Assembly (NCBI RefSeq): GCF_004365175.1
Contig: NZ_SOCE01000001.1
Coordinates: 5,737,098-5,801,097, forward strand
From: Kribbella voronezhensis
GTDB taxonomy: Bacteria; Actinomycetota; Actinomycetes; Propionibacteriales; Kribbellaceae
Reading direction: 5' to 3'
DNA length: 64,000 bases
Shown here: positions 41,735 through 50,110 of the stretch, piece after piece
Position numbering within the stretch: position 1 is the first letter of the stretch
Layout of the letters: every line of letters begins with the position of its first letter
The notes under the pieces: generated by a model
Seen by the model: only the letters and a program-made list of their open reading frames with translations
What the model was told of the DNA's origin: nothing
The model's database searches: none
Made by a program: the position numbers and the translations under genes

Positions 41735-43065
41735 CCCACCAACTGTCCGACCTGACCGAGGAGGGCCTGCGCGCCTTCGTCGCCGAGCAGCTCGACCGCT
41801 CGCGGTCGCGGACCGTGCAGCTGACCGACGCGGTCGACACCGACGACCTGGTCCGGCAGCACTCGAAACTGATGTCGCCACTGGTCTGGGACTACGCCCA
41901 CATCGGCAACCAGGAAGAGCTCTGGCTGGTCCGCGACGTCGGCGGCCGCGAGCCGGTCCGGCAGGACATCGACGAGCTGTACGACGCGTTCATGCACGCC
42001 CGGGCCGACCGGCCGTCGCTGCCGCTGCTCGGGCCGAGCGAGACCCGGGCCTATGTGGTGGAGGTGCGGGACAAGGTGCTGGACGTGCTCGACCACGTGA
42101 AGTTCGGCGGCGACCGGGAGCTGGTCGAGAACGCGTTCGCCTTCGGCATGATCGTGCAACACGAGCAGCAACACGACGAGACGATGCTGGCGACCCACCA
42201 GCTGCGGTCCGGCGTGCCAGTGCTGGACGCGCCGGCGCCACCGGCGGGCCGGCGGTTGGCCCGGTCCGAGGTGCTGGTGCCGGGCGGTGTCTTCGAGATG
42301 GGGACGTCGGTCGAGCCGTGGGCGCTGGACAACGAGCGACCGGCGCACCCGGTGCACGTCGCGCCGTACGTGATCGACACCGCGCCGGTGAGCAACGGCG
42401 ACTACCTCCGCTTCGTGACGGGCGGTGGGTACGGCGATCCCCAGTGGTGGTCCGAGGCCGGTTGGGCGCACGTGCAGAAGGCGTCGCTGGTCGCGCCGCG
42501 GTTCTGGGAGCAGGTCGACGGCAACTGGATGCGGACCAGGTTCGGTCACCGCGAGCTGCTGCCGCTGGACGAGCCGGTGATGCACGTCTGTTTCTACGAG
42601 GCCGAGGCGTATGCGGCCTGGGCGGGCAAGCGGCTGCCGACCGAGGAGGAATGGGAGTTCGCCGCCCGCTTCGACCCCGCGACCGGCCGGACCAGGCGGT
42701 TCCCGTGGGGTGACGAGAGTCCCGGGCCGCAGCACGCGAACCTCGGCCAGCGGCATCTGCGGCCGGCGCCGATCGGTGCGTACCCGGCCGGTGCCTCGCC
42801 GCTCGGGGTCGAGCAGTTGATCGGTGACGTGTGGGAGTGGACCAGCAGCGACTTCAAGCCGTACCCGGGCTTCCGCGCGTTCCCGTACGACGAGTATTCG
42901 CTGGTCTTCTTCGGCAGCGACTACAAGATGCTCCGCGGCGGTTCGTTCGGCACCGACGAGGTGGTTGCCCGAGGCACCTTCCGGAACTGGGACTACCCGA
43001 TCCGCCGGCAGATCTTCGCCGGGTTCCGCTGTGCCCGCGACCCGCTGCCGTCGGAGCTCGGCTAG
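41731..43065 (+). CDS. egtB: Hercynine oxygenase EgtB
   Basis: 444 residues. The N-terminal DinB-like domain has the three iron-binding histidines: His in LVWDYAHIGNQEE (about residue 50) and HEQQHDE (H-x3-H, about residues 148-152). The C-terminal FGE/sulfatase-modifying domain includes GGVFEMGTS, RLPTEEEWEFAARFD, GDVWEWTSSDF and MLRGGSFGTDE...GFRCARD. It joins gamma-glutamylcysteine to hercynine and oxidises sulfur, using iron and O2. The stop shares one base with the egtC GTG (TAGTG). Confidence 0.95.
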   Translation: MTHQLSDLTEEGLRAFVAEQLDRSRSRTVQLTDAVDTDDLVRQHSKLMSPLVWDYAHIGNQEELWLVRDVGGREPVRQDIDELYDAFMHARADRPSLPLLGPSETRAYVVEVRDKVLDVLDHVKFGGDRELVENAFAFGMIVQHEQQHDETMLATHQLRSGVPVLDAPAPPAGRRLARSEVLVPGGVFEMGTSVEPWALDNERPAHPVHVAPYVIDTAPVSNGDYLRFVTGGGYGDPQWWSEAGWAHVQKASLVAPRFWEQVDGNWMRTRFGHRELLPLDEPVMHVCFYEAEAYAAWAGKRLPTEEEWEFAARFDPATGRTRRFPWGDESPGPQHANLGQRHLRPAPIGAYPAGASPLGVEQLIGDVWEWTSSDFKPYPGFRAFPYDEYSLVFFGSDYKMLRGGSFGTDEVVARGTFRNWDYPIRRQIFAGFRCARDPLPSELG

Positions 43066-43838
43066 TGTGCCGGCACCTGGCGTATCTCGGCCCTCCGGTG
43101 ACGCTGGCATCGCTGGTCCTGGAGCCACCGCATTCGCTGTACCGGCAGAGCTGGGAGCCGGCCGACATGCGTGGTGGTGGCTCGGTCAACGCGGACGGCT
43201 TCGGCCTCGGCTGGTACGTGGACGGTGCTCCTGTCCGGTATCGGCGGGGCGTTCCGATCTGGGCCGATGAGTCGTTGCCCGGGCTGGCCGGCTCGATCCG
43301 ATCCGGTGCGGTGCTGGCCGCAGTACGGAACGGGACGGTCGGGTCGCCACTGAACGAGGCGGCCGCGGCGCCGTTCGTCCGGGACCAGTGGTTGTTCAGC
43401 CACAACGGGCTGATCACCGGTTGGCCCGGCTCGGTCTCCAAACTCGCCGAGGCGCTGCCGGTCTCCGAGCTGCTCACCCTCGACGCCCCGATGGACTCGG
43501 CACTCCTGTGGTCCCTGATCCAGGACCGCCTTTACGCCGGTGCGCCTGCTGCCGAGGCAGTCGCGTCGGTGGTGCGAGAGGTGGCCGAAGCCGCACCGGG
43601 CTCCCGGCTGAACGTGCTGCTGACCGACGGCGACCAGATCGTCGCGACCACGTGGACCCACTCGCTGTGGGTCCGGCGTACGGCGGAATCCGTTGCCGTC
43701 AGCTCCGAGCCGTGGCAAGACGGCGACGGCTGGGAAGAGATCCCCGACCAATCGTTGCTAGTGGCAACCAAGAACTCACTGGCGATCACCCCCTTGGCTC
43801 CCCGACCGGTGGAGCTTCCGATGGAAGGACGAGAGTGA
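43065..43838 (+). CDS. egtC: Gamma-glutamyl hercynylcysteine sulfoxide amidohydrolase EgtC
   Basis: 257 residues from GTG 43065. Class II glutamine amidotransferase fold with the N-terminal nucleophile Cys2 (MCRHLAYLG), exposed once Met is removed, plus NADGFGLGWYVDG and FSHNGLITGWP. It cleaves the gamma-glutamyl group from the EgtB product. Its presence together with EgtA confirms the gamma-glutamylcysteine-dependent pathway. Coupled on both sides (TAGTG with egtB, GTGA with egtD). Confidence 0.94.
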   Translation: MCRHLAYLGPPVTLASLVLEPPHSLYRQSWEPADMRGGGSVNADGFGLGWYVDGAPVRYRRGVPIWADESLPGLAGSIRSGAVLAAVRNGTVGSPLNEAAAAPFVRDQWLFSHNGLITGWPGSVSKLAEALPVSELLTLDAPMDSALLWSLIQDRLYAGAPAAEAVASVVREVAEAAPGSRLNVLLTDGDQIVATTWTHSLWVRRTAESVAVSSEPWQDGDGWEEIPDQSLLVATKNSLAITPLAPRPVELPMEGRE

Positions 43839-44812
43839 CCCTCATCGACCCCGAGATCGATGTTCATCTGACCCCCGACTACGCCTCCCGCGCGCTGCGG
43901 GAGGACGCCCGGGCCGGGCTGACCGCCGAGCCCAAGTGGCTGGCGCCGAAGTGGTTCTACGATGCGCGTGGCAGCGAGTTGTTCGAGGAGATCACCCGGC
44001 TGCCGGAGTACTACCCGACCCGGGCCGAGCGGGAGATCCTCGACGCCCGCGCGGGCGAGATCGCCGAGCTGACCGGCGCGAAGACCCTGGTCGAGCTCGG
44101 CTCCGGCTCGTCGGAGAAGACGCGGCTGCTGCTCAGCGGGCTGCGTGATCACGGCACGCTGACGACGTTCGTCCCACTGGACGTGTCCGAGTCGGCGCTG
44201 CGCGAGGCGGCGGCCGCGATCACCGCCGACTATCCGGGACTCGTGGTGCACGGCGCGGTCGGCGACTTCACCGAGCACCTCGACAAGCTGCCCGGTGACG
44301 CGCCACGCGTGGTGGCGTTCCTCGGCGGCACGATCGGGAACCTGCTGCCGGCCGAGCGCGCCGACTTCTACGCGTCGGTGCGCGAGGTGCTGGAGCCGGG
44401 GGAGTGGTTGCTGCTCGGCACGGATCTCGTGAAGGATCCGGCGACCCTCGTGGCGGCGTACGACGACAGCGCGGGAGTGACCGCGGAGTTCAACAAGAAC
44501 GTGCTGCGGGTGCTCAACCGGCAACTCGGGGCCGACTTCGACGTGGACGCGTTCAGCCATGTCGCGGTCTGGGACGCCGAGAACGAGTGGATCGAGATGC
44601 ACCTGCGGGCCGATCGCGCGATGCAGGTGCTGATCCCCGAGATCGGGTTGGAGATCGAGTTCGCCGAGGGCGAGGAGCTGAGCACGGAGGTGTCGGCGAA
44701 GTTCCACCGCTACGGCGTCGAGGCCGAGCTCGGCAAGGCGGGCTTCACGCCGGGCGCCTGGTGGACGGACTCGGAGGAGCGCTTCGCCTTGTCGCTCTGG
44801 CAAGCGGTCTAG
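43835..44812 (+). CDS. egtD: L-histidine N-alpha-methyltransferase EgtD
   Basis: 325 residues from GTG 43835. Methyltransf_33 family: PKWFYDARGSELFEEITRLPEYYPTRAEREIL, SAM site LVELGSGSSEKTRLLL, FVPLDVSESALREAA, VVAFLGGTIGNLLPAER, and C-terminal FSHVAVWDAENEWIEMHLRA. It trimethylates histidine to hercynine, the first step of the pathway although it is last in the operon. Followed directly by a strong terminator, and no egtE is encoded next to it. Confidence 0.95.
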   Translation: MTLIDPEIDVHLTPDYASRALREDARAGLTAEPKWLAPKWFYDARGSELFEEITRLPEYYPTRAEREILDARAGEIAELTGAKTLVELGSGSSEKTRLLLSGLRDHGTLTTFVPLDVSESALREAAAAITADYPGLVVHGAVGDFTEHLDKLPGDAPRVVAFLGGTIGNLLPAERADFYASVREVLEPGEWLLLGTDLVKDPATLVAAYDDSAGVTAEFNKNVLRVLNRQLGADFDVDAFSHVAVWDAENEWIEMHLRADRAMQVLIPEIGLEIEFAEGEELSTEVSAKFHRYGVEAELGKAGFTPGAWWTDSEERFALSLWQAV

Positions 44813-44819
44813 AACAGGA

Positions 44820-44854
44820 CTGCGGCCGACGACCTGCGTGGTCGTCGGCCGCAG
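44820..44854 (+). terminator. Strong terminator after egtABCD
   Basis: CTGCGGCCGACGAC pairs perfectly over 14 bp with GTCGTCGGCCGCAG across a 7-nt loop, followed by CCTTTGT. It starts 7 bp after the egtD stop. Confidence 0.9.
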
Positions 44855-44870
44855 CCTTTGTCAGCCGGCG

Positions 44871-45005
44871 GTCCCCCCGCCTTCCCTAGCCTCAGCCTTG
44901 GATCAACCTGCAGTCCATCCCCCCGCCTTCCCTGGCCTCAGCCTTGGATCAACCTGCAGTCCATCCCCCCGCCTTTCCTGGCCTCAGCCTTGGATCAACC
45001 TGCAG
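44871..45005. repeat. 46-bp tandem repeat, about three copies, covering the 3' end of the sugar-binding protein gene
   Basis: Full copies end ...GATCAACCTGCAG at 44959 and 45005 (exact period 46); an earlier copy, shorter at its start, ends at 44913. Copies differ at single bases (CTAGCC/CTGGCC, CCTTCC/CTTTCC). The copy at 44960-45005 contains the true stop and final two sense codons of the gene; the other two are downstream duplicates of that end. Confidence 0.9.
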
Positions 45006-46296
45006 ATTTGATCAGGTCGTTGATCTTGCCGACGTAGGTCTGCAGATCGCTGATCGGCTTCTTGCCGCTCAGGATCGGCTGGTACCACGCGGTGGTCAGG
45101 TCGGCCACCTGCGAGGCCCACGTGGTGGTGAACCGGACGCCGACCGTCTTCTCGGCGGACAGGTCCGCCTTGACCGTGTCGACCACCGTGGACTGGCCGG
45201 CCTTGGTGAGCGCGTCGAAGTAGCTCGCCTGCGCCGGGGTGTAGGCCGGGGGAGCGACCGGCGAGGCCGGCAGCACCGCGTCCCACACCTTGGTGTTCAG
45301 GTACTGCAGCACCTTGTACGTCGCGTCCTCGTTCGCCGTGTACTTCGGCGTGCAGATGCCGACCGAGTCGTACAGGGTGGTCGGCGTGTTCACCTGCGGG
45401 AACGGGGCGAACCCGTACTTGATCTTCGGCTTGTCGGTCTGGAACCCGGCCGCGAGCCACTGGCCGCCGACCATCATCGGCACCTTGCCCGCCGAGAACA
45501 GCGCCTGCACGTTCGACGCGTCGTACCCGGGCGGGGCGACCGCGCCGGACTTGATCGCGGCGGCGAGCTTGGTGACGCCCTCGACGTACTTGTCGTCCGC
45601 CTCGGCCTTGGTCGGGTGGTTCACGTTGTCGGTGAACGGCGCGCCACCCGCGGACACGGAGTACATGCTCATCGAGAACGGCGCGTCCGCCGAGGTCAGG
45701 TTGTCCGCGACCAGCCCGTACTTCGCGCCGCCCTTGTTCGCCAGTTTGCTCGCGGCGGAGTACATCTCGTCCCAGGTCCAGCCCGCCTTCGGCTCCGCGA
45801 TCCCGGCGGCCTTGAAGGCGTCGACGGAGTACCAGATGCCGTAGGTGTTCATCAGGGACGGCAGGCCGCCCATCTGGCCGTCGCCGGTCTTCCAGTTCTC
45901 CATCGCCGAGCCGACGAAGTTGCCCGCCTTGAAGTCACCGTCGCCGTCGGTGATCCGCTTGGCCCAGTCCACCGTCAGGCCCTGGGCGGTGTACTGCTGC
46001 TCGGTGTCGTTGCCGCACCAGAACAGGTCGGGCAGCTTCTTCGCCTGGGTCAGCGACGCGAGCTTGTCGCCGTACCCGCCGCTCGGGGTGTCCACCCGCT
46101 TGACGGTGATCTTGTCGTCCTTGAACCCGGCCAGCGCCTTGTCGATCGCGGCGTTGGTCTGGGCCGACTCCCACGTCATCACTGTCACGGTGACCGGGCC
46201 GTCGGACTTGCTGCCGGAGTCGGAACCGCCGCAAGCGGCCGTTGCCGTCAGCAACCCGGCACAGACCAGGCTGGTACCGATGATGTGCTTCTTCAC
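44995..46296 (-). CDS. Sugar ABC transporter substrate-binding lipoprotein (CUT1)
   Basis: 433 residues. Signal peptide with lipobox TATAAC (Cys about residue 22), then an SBP_bac_1 fold: VTVTVMTWESAQTNAAIDKALAGFKD, LASLTQAKKLPDLFWCGNDTEQQYTAQG, MNTYGIWYSVDAFKAAGIAEPKAGWTWDEMYSAASKL, LFSAGKVPMMVGGQW. It binds an oligo- or monosaccharide for the permeases encoded upstream. Unusually it is the last gene of the operon (permease, permease, binding protein). Its 3' end lies inside the 46-bp tandem repeat. Confidence 0.92.
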   Translation of the reverse strand: MKKHIIGTSLVCAGLLTATAACGGSDSGSKSDGPVTVTVMTWESAQTNAAIDKALAGFKDDKITVKRVDTPSGGYGDKLASLTQAKKLPDLFWCGNDTEQQYTAQGLTVDWAKRITDGDGDFKAGNFVGSAMENWKTGDGQMGGLPSLMNTYGIWYSVDAFKAAGIAEPKAGWTWDEMYSAASKLANKGGAKYGLVADNLTSADAPFSMSMYSVSAGGAPFTDNVNHPTKAEADDKYVEGVTKLAAAIKSGAVAPPGYDASNVQALFSAGKVPMMVGGQWLAAGFQTDKPKIKYGFAPFPQVNTPTTLYDSVGICTPKYTANEDATYKVLQYLNTKVWDAVLPASPVAPPAYTPAQASYFDALTKAGQSTVVDTVKADLSAEKTVGVRFTTTWASQVADLTTAWYQPILSGKKPISDLQTYVGKINDLIKSAG

Positions 46297-46318
46297 TGCT
46301 GTGCTCCTCAGGGGTGAG

Positions 46319-47245
46319 TCACTTCTGGGTCGTGCTGCCGAGCGAGCCGAGGCCCTGGATGAAATAGCGCTGCGCGGCGAAGAAGAGGATCAGCGGCGGC
46401 AGCATGTAGAGCAGGTTCGTGGCCATGTAGTAGCTCCAGTCCGGCGTCTGCCCCGCGAACGGGGAGATGAACGACGCCATGCCGACCGACAACGGCCATT
46501 TGTCGGAGGAGTACAGGTAGACCAGCGGATTGAGGAAGTCGTTCCACGAGGCCTGGAAGGCGAGGATCGCCATCGTGATCCAGGCCGGCTTGGTCAGCGG
46601 CAGCATCACTTGGGTGAAGATCCGGAAGTGGCCGGCGCCGTCGATCTTGGCGGCCTCGTCGATCGAATACGGGATGGCCAGGAAGTACTGCCTCGCCAGG
46701 AAGATGAACAGCGGATTGCCGCCGAAGAAGGCCGGCACGATCAACGGCAGCCAGGTGTCGTACCAGCCGATGCTCTTGTACAGCTGGAACAACGGGATCA
46801 GTCCGACGACGCCGGGCAGCAGCATGCTGCCGACGAACAGGTAGAACCACATCTTCCGGCCGGGGAACCGCAACCGGGCCAGCGCGTAACCGGCCATCAT
46901 CGCGGTCATCACGCCACCGAGCACGCTGAGCGCCGTGATGATCGTTGAGTTGAGCAACAACCGCGGGAAGTGGATCGCCTGCGGGCCCTTGATGAAGTTG
47001 CCCCAGTGGAACTCGTGCGGGAGCAGCTTCGGCGGCACCTCGAACACGGCGGTCCGGCTCTTCAGGCCGATGGCGATCATCCAGAGCAGCGGCACCACCA
47101 TCACGGCACAGATGAAGAGCGCGGTCGCGTACCACGACGCCGTACCGAGCGGGCGGCGCTTCTTCGGCCGGCGGACCGGCTCGTCGAGTACTCCGGCCAG
47201 GGCGAGCGGAGTCTCGGTGGCAGGGTCAGTCGGGAGTGTTGTCAC
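46319..47245 (-). CDS. Sugar ABC transporter permease, MalG type
   Basis: 308 residues with an N-terminal polar segment of about 35 residues and six helices. The EAA coupling motif is SIDEAAKIDGAGHFRIFTQVMLPLTKPAWITMAILAF. Pairs with the MalF-type permease, which it overlaps by 20 bases. No ATPase gene is present, so the system probably shares a general MsiK-type ATPase encoded elsewhere, as is common in actinobacteria. Confidence 0.92.
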   Translation of the reverse strand: MTTLPTDPATETPLALAGVLDEPVRRPKKRRPLGTASWYATALFICAVMVVPLLWMIAIGLKSRTAVFEVPPKLLPHEFHWGNFIKGPQAIHFPRLLLNSTIITALSVLGGVMTAMMAGYALARLRFPGRKMWFYLFVGSMLLPGVVGLIPLFQLYKSIGWYDTWLPLIVPAFFGGNPLFIFLARQYFLAIPYSIDEAAKIDGAGHFRIFTQVMLPLTKPAWITMAILAFQASWNDFLNPLVYLYSSDKWPLSVGMASFISPFAGQTPDWSYYMATNLLYMLPPLILFFAAQRYFIQGLGSLGSTTQK

Positions 47246-48149
47246 TGTACGTCCAGAGCGAGGAGAACTTCGCGGTCAGGGCGATCACGGCGATGATCAG
47301 GAGGAACAGCACCCACACCTGGGCCGAGGCGTAACCGAGCTGCGGAATCCTGCCCAGGTTGGAGAACCCGTTGTTGTAGATCGAGAGCATCAGCACGTTG
47401 GTGCTGAAGCCCGGGCCACCGCCGGTGAGGATCTTCGGCTGGTTGAAGGTCTGCAGCGCGGCCGTGGTCTGCAGGATCACCTGCAGCAACATGATCGGGC
47501 TGATCATCGGCAGGGTGATCCGGAAGAACACCGAGTACGGTCCGGCACCGTCGACCTTGGCCGCCTCGTAGAGCTCGGTCGGGACGGCCTGCAGGGCGGC
47601 GAGGAAGATGATCATCGTGCCGCCGACGCCCCACAGCATCACGATCACGATCGAGGGCATCGACATCGACGGGCTCTGCAGCCAGGAACTCGTCGGCAGG
47701 TGCAGCTTCGCGAGGATCGTGTTCGCCAGGCCCACCTGGGGATTGAGGATGAACTTCCACAGCGTGATGGTGGCGATCGCGGGCAGGACGACGGGTAGAT
47801 AGGCCAGCGTCCGCACGATCCGGACACCGGCGAAGCGCTGGTTGCAGAACATCGCCAGCGCCAGGCCGAGGCCGAGCGACAGCGGGACGTACAGCACGAC
47901 CAGATAACCCGTTGCCTTCAGCGACGGCCAGAACGCCGGGTCGACGGTGAACAGCCGGCGGAAGTTGTCCAGGCCGACGAAGACCGGATCGGTGAGCCCG
48001 TTGTACTTCGTCAGCGCCAGGTAGAACGACCGCACCAGCGGATAGGCCACGAAGACGGAGAACCCGATGATCGGCGGCAGGATGAACAGGTACGCCGCCC
48101 GTGTATCGGAGCCGGCACTGCGGCTCATCCCGACTCGGGAACGATTCAT
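47226..48149 (-). CDS. Sugar ABC transporter permease, MalF type
   Basis: 307 residues from ATG 48149, with AGGAGGCAGG immediately upstream. Six helices (AAYLFILPPIIGFSVFVAYPLVRSFYLALTKYN; TLAYLPVVLPAIATITLWKFILN). EAA motif VPTELYEAAKVDGAGPYSVFFRITLPMISPIMLLQVI. First gene of the sugar import operon; its promoter region carries a LacI-type operator and is shared with the divergent lacI-family gene. The frame runs on upstream but has no permease similarity there. Confidence 0.92.
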   Translation of the reverse strand: MNRSRVGMSRSAGSDTRAAYLFILPPIIGFSVFVAYPLVRSFYLALTKYNGLTDPVFVGLDNFRRLFTVDPAFWPSLKATGYLVVLYVPLSLGLGLALAMFCNQRFAGVRIVRTLAYLPVVLPAIATITLWKFILNPQVGLANTILAKLHLPTSSWLQSPSMSMPSIVIVMLWGVGGTMIIFLAALQAVPTELYEAAKVDGAGPYSVFFRITLPMISPIMLLQVILQTTAALQTFNQPKILTGGGPGFSTNVLMLSIYNNGFSNLGRIPQLGYASAQVWVLFLLIIAVIALTAKFSSLWTYSDNTPD

Positions 48150-48164
48150 CCTGCCTCCTGGACG

Positions 48165-48185
48165 GTAACGTTTCCAAACGCTTAC
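48165..48185. promoter_or_regulatory. LacI-type operator upstream of the sugar importer
   Basis: GTAACGTTT-CC-AAACGCTTAC is an imperfect palindrome with AACGTT and AAACG cores of the LacI/GalR kind, 16-36 bp before the first permease start on the minus strand. Confidence 0.65.
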
Positions 48186-48227
48186 TGTTGTGTGACGATG
48201 CCGTGTCGCGAGAGGGAAGTCAACCCT

Positions 48228-49256
48228 GTGTCCGAAACGTTTCCAACGCAAGCGGGAGCCGGCCGCCCGACGATGATCGACGTCGCCAAGGCGGCCGGGG
48301 TCGGGCTCGGCACGGTGTCCCGGGTGGTCAACGGCGGGGCCGGGGTGCGCGAGCAGACCGCCTCGCGGGTGCGGGCCGCGATCGACCAGCTCGGCTTCCA
48401 GCGCAACGAGGTGGCCCGTGCGCTGCGGCCCGGGAAGAAGTCGTCCAGCCTCGCCCTGGTGCTCGGTGACCTGACCAACCCGTTCTACGCGACGATCGCG
48501 AAGGCGGCGCTCGAAGTGGCCGGCCAGGACGGGTTCGCGGTGGTGCTCGGCTCGGTCGACGAGGACCCCGAAGGTGAGCGCCGGGCGATCCAGGAACTGA
48601 TCGGCCGGCAGGTCGCCGGGCTGATGATCGTGCCCGACCAGGGCGATCATTCCTACCTTGCCGGTGCCGGGGTGCCGGTCGTCTTCGTGGACCGGCCGGC
48701 GCACGGGATCGACGCCGACATCGTCACGGTCGACAACGAGGGCGGCGGCCGATTGGCCACGGAACACCTGCTGGCGCAGGGACATCGGCGCATCGCGATC
48801 CTGCTCGCGCCGTCGTACCACACGACCGGGCGACGGTTGCGCGGCTACCGGCGGGCCCATCGCGGCGCGGGCATCGCGGTCGACGAGAGCCTGGTGGTCC
48901 AGCTGCCGGAAGGTACGGCGGAGGCCGCCGAGAAGGCGACCCGCGAGCTGATGCACAAGCCCGATCCGCCGACCGGCCTGTTCGCGTCCACCAACTTCGT
49001 TGCCGAGGGCGTCCTTCGGGCGCTGCGCGAGGTCGACCGGCAGCCGGCGGTGGTCGGCTTCGACGACTTCCGGATGGCCGACATGCTGCCGACCCCCGTC
49101 ACGGTCGTTGCCTCCGACACCGCGGAGCTCGGCCGGATCGCCGCCCGGCTGCTGCTCGACCGGGCTTCCGGCGCGGACACCCGCGCACCCCAGCGCATCG
49201 TCCTGCCCTGCGCTCTGATCCAGCGCGGCTCGGGCGAGGTCCCCGTTCTGCCCTAG
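48228..49256 (+). CDS. LacI-family transcriptional repressor
   Basis: 342 residues from GTG 48228, with AGGGAAG about ten bases upstream. N-terminal helix-turn-helix with hinge (TMIDVAKAAGVGLGTVSRVVNGGAGVREQTASRVRAAIDQLGFQRNEVARALR) and a periplasmic-binding-like effector domain (SLALVLGDLTNPFYATIAKAALEVAGQDGFAVVLGSVDEDPEGERRAIQELIGRQVAGLMIVP; TEHLLAQGHRRIAIL; TGLFASTNFVAEGVLRALRE; VVGFDDFRMADML). Divergent from the sugar importer and probably its repressor. A second operator, GAAACGTTTC, lies within its own first codons, implying autoregulation. Confidence 0.92.
   Translation: MSETFPTQAGAGRPTMIDVAKAAGVGLGTVSRVVNGGAGVREQTASRVRAAIDQLGFQRNEVARALRPGKKSSSLALVLGDLTNPFYATIAKAALEVAGQDGFAVVLGSVDEDPEGERRAIQELIGRQVAGLMIVPDQGDHSYLAGAGVPVVFVDRPAHGIDADIVTVDNEGGGRLATEHLLAQGHRRIAILLAPSYHTTGRRLRGYRRAHRGAGIAVDESLVVQLPEGTAEAAEKATRELMHKPDPPTGLFASTNFVAEGVLRALREVDRQPAVVGFDDFRMADMLPTPVTVVASDTAELGRIAARLLLDRASGADTRAPQRIVLPCALIQRGSGEVPVLP
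48234..48243. promoter_or_regulatory. LacI-type palindrome inside the start of the lacI gene
   Basis: GAAACGTTTC, a perfect 10-bp palindrome overlapping codons 3-6 of the LacI-family gene. Centre-to-centre distance from the operator at 48165-48185 is about 63-64 bp, near six helical turns. Confidence 0.6.
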
Positions 49257-49303
49257 GGATAACAACGCCCGACCGGGTGTGCGGCGTGGGTACTTTCGGT
49301 GCT

Positions 49304-50077
49304 GTGATCAGCGACGTGGACGGACTGCCGGTGTACTACGAGTCGTTCGGCGAGGGGAGGCCGATCGTCTTCCTGCCGGGCTGGGGCAACGCGAACGGCG
49401 AAGGCCGCGACGTCCACGAGCCGGTCTTCGCCGATCGGCCCGGTTGGCGGCGGATCCACCTCGACCCACCGGGGACCGGCAAGACCCCGTCACGAGAGTG
49501 GATCACGGATCAGGACGGGATGCTCGACGTGATCGCCCGGGCGATCGACGGTGTGATCGGCTCTTCCGCTTTCGCGGTCGCCGGTACGTCGGCCGGCGGC
49601 CTGCATGCCCGTGGGTTGGTCCGCCGGGACCCTGAGCGCATCTTGGGATTGATGCTCCGGGTGCCGGGCGTGGTCGTCGATCGCTCGCAGCGCCAGTTGC
49701 CGCACGACCTGCCGGCCCAGTCGCCGGAGTACGAGGCGGCGCTGCTGGAGAAGCAGAAGGCCTACTACGATCCCGCCGAACAACAGGCCGATCTGGAGTT
49801 CCTCGGTGCGATCCAGGGCGATGTCACTCGCTACTCGTTGTCCGGGGACCTGTCCGTGCGGCTGGAGGCGCCGACGCTGATCGTCACCGGGCGACAGGAC
49901 GTGATGACGGGCTATGCGGATGCCTGGTCGCTGCTGGACGACTACCCGCGCGCGACGTACGCAGTACTGGATGAAGCGGATCATGATCTGCCGGTACGGA
50001 ACCACGCGCTCTACCGGGCGCTGGTGGCCGACTGGCTCGATCGGATCGAGGGACAGCTGGAGGACCCGGCCGCTTGA
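49304..50077 (+). CDS. Alpha/beta hydrolase
   Basis: 257 residues from GTG 49304; in-frame GTGs at 49277 and 49286 are alternatives. Nucleophile elbow GTSAGG (Ser about residue 90), acid in LIVTGRQDVMTGYADAW, and catalytic His in LDEADHDLP. HG-x-P-type oxyanion region reads FLPGWGN. Typical of small esterases/lipases of the alpha/beta hydrolase_1 family; substrate unknown. It converges on the SH3-CHAP-like gene, and a bulged hairpin lies over its stop. Confidence 0.88.
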   Translation: MISDVDGLPVYYESFGEGRPIVFLPGWGNANGEGRDVHEPVFADRPGWRRIHLDPPGTGKTPSREWITDQDGMLDVIARAIDGVIGSSAFAVAGTSAGGLHARGLVRRDPERILGLMLRVPGVVVDRSQRQLPHDLPAQSPEYEAALLEKQKAYYDPAEQQADLEFLGAIQGDVTRYSLSGDLSVRLEAPTLIVTGRQDVMTGYADAWSLLDDYPRATYAVLDEADHDLPVRNHALYRALVADWLDRIEGQLEDPAA

Positions 50078-50099
50078 GGGGCGGATGCGACCGGGTCCT
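50061..50099. terminator. Bulged hairpin between convergent hydrolase and SH3-CHAP-like genes
   Basis: AGGACCCGG (50061-50069) pairs with CCGGGTCCT (50091-50099); inside, CCGC/GCGG continues the stem with a 7-nt loop. It overlaps the last codons of the hydrolase gene. Confidence 0.55.
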
Positions 50100-50110
50100 G
50101 GTTCGGTGGG

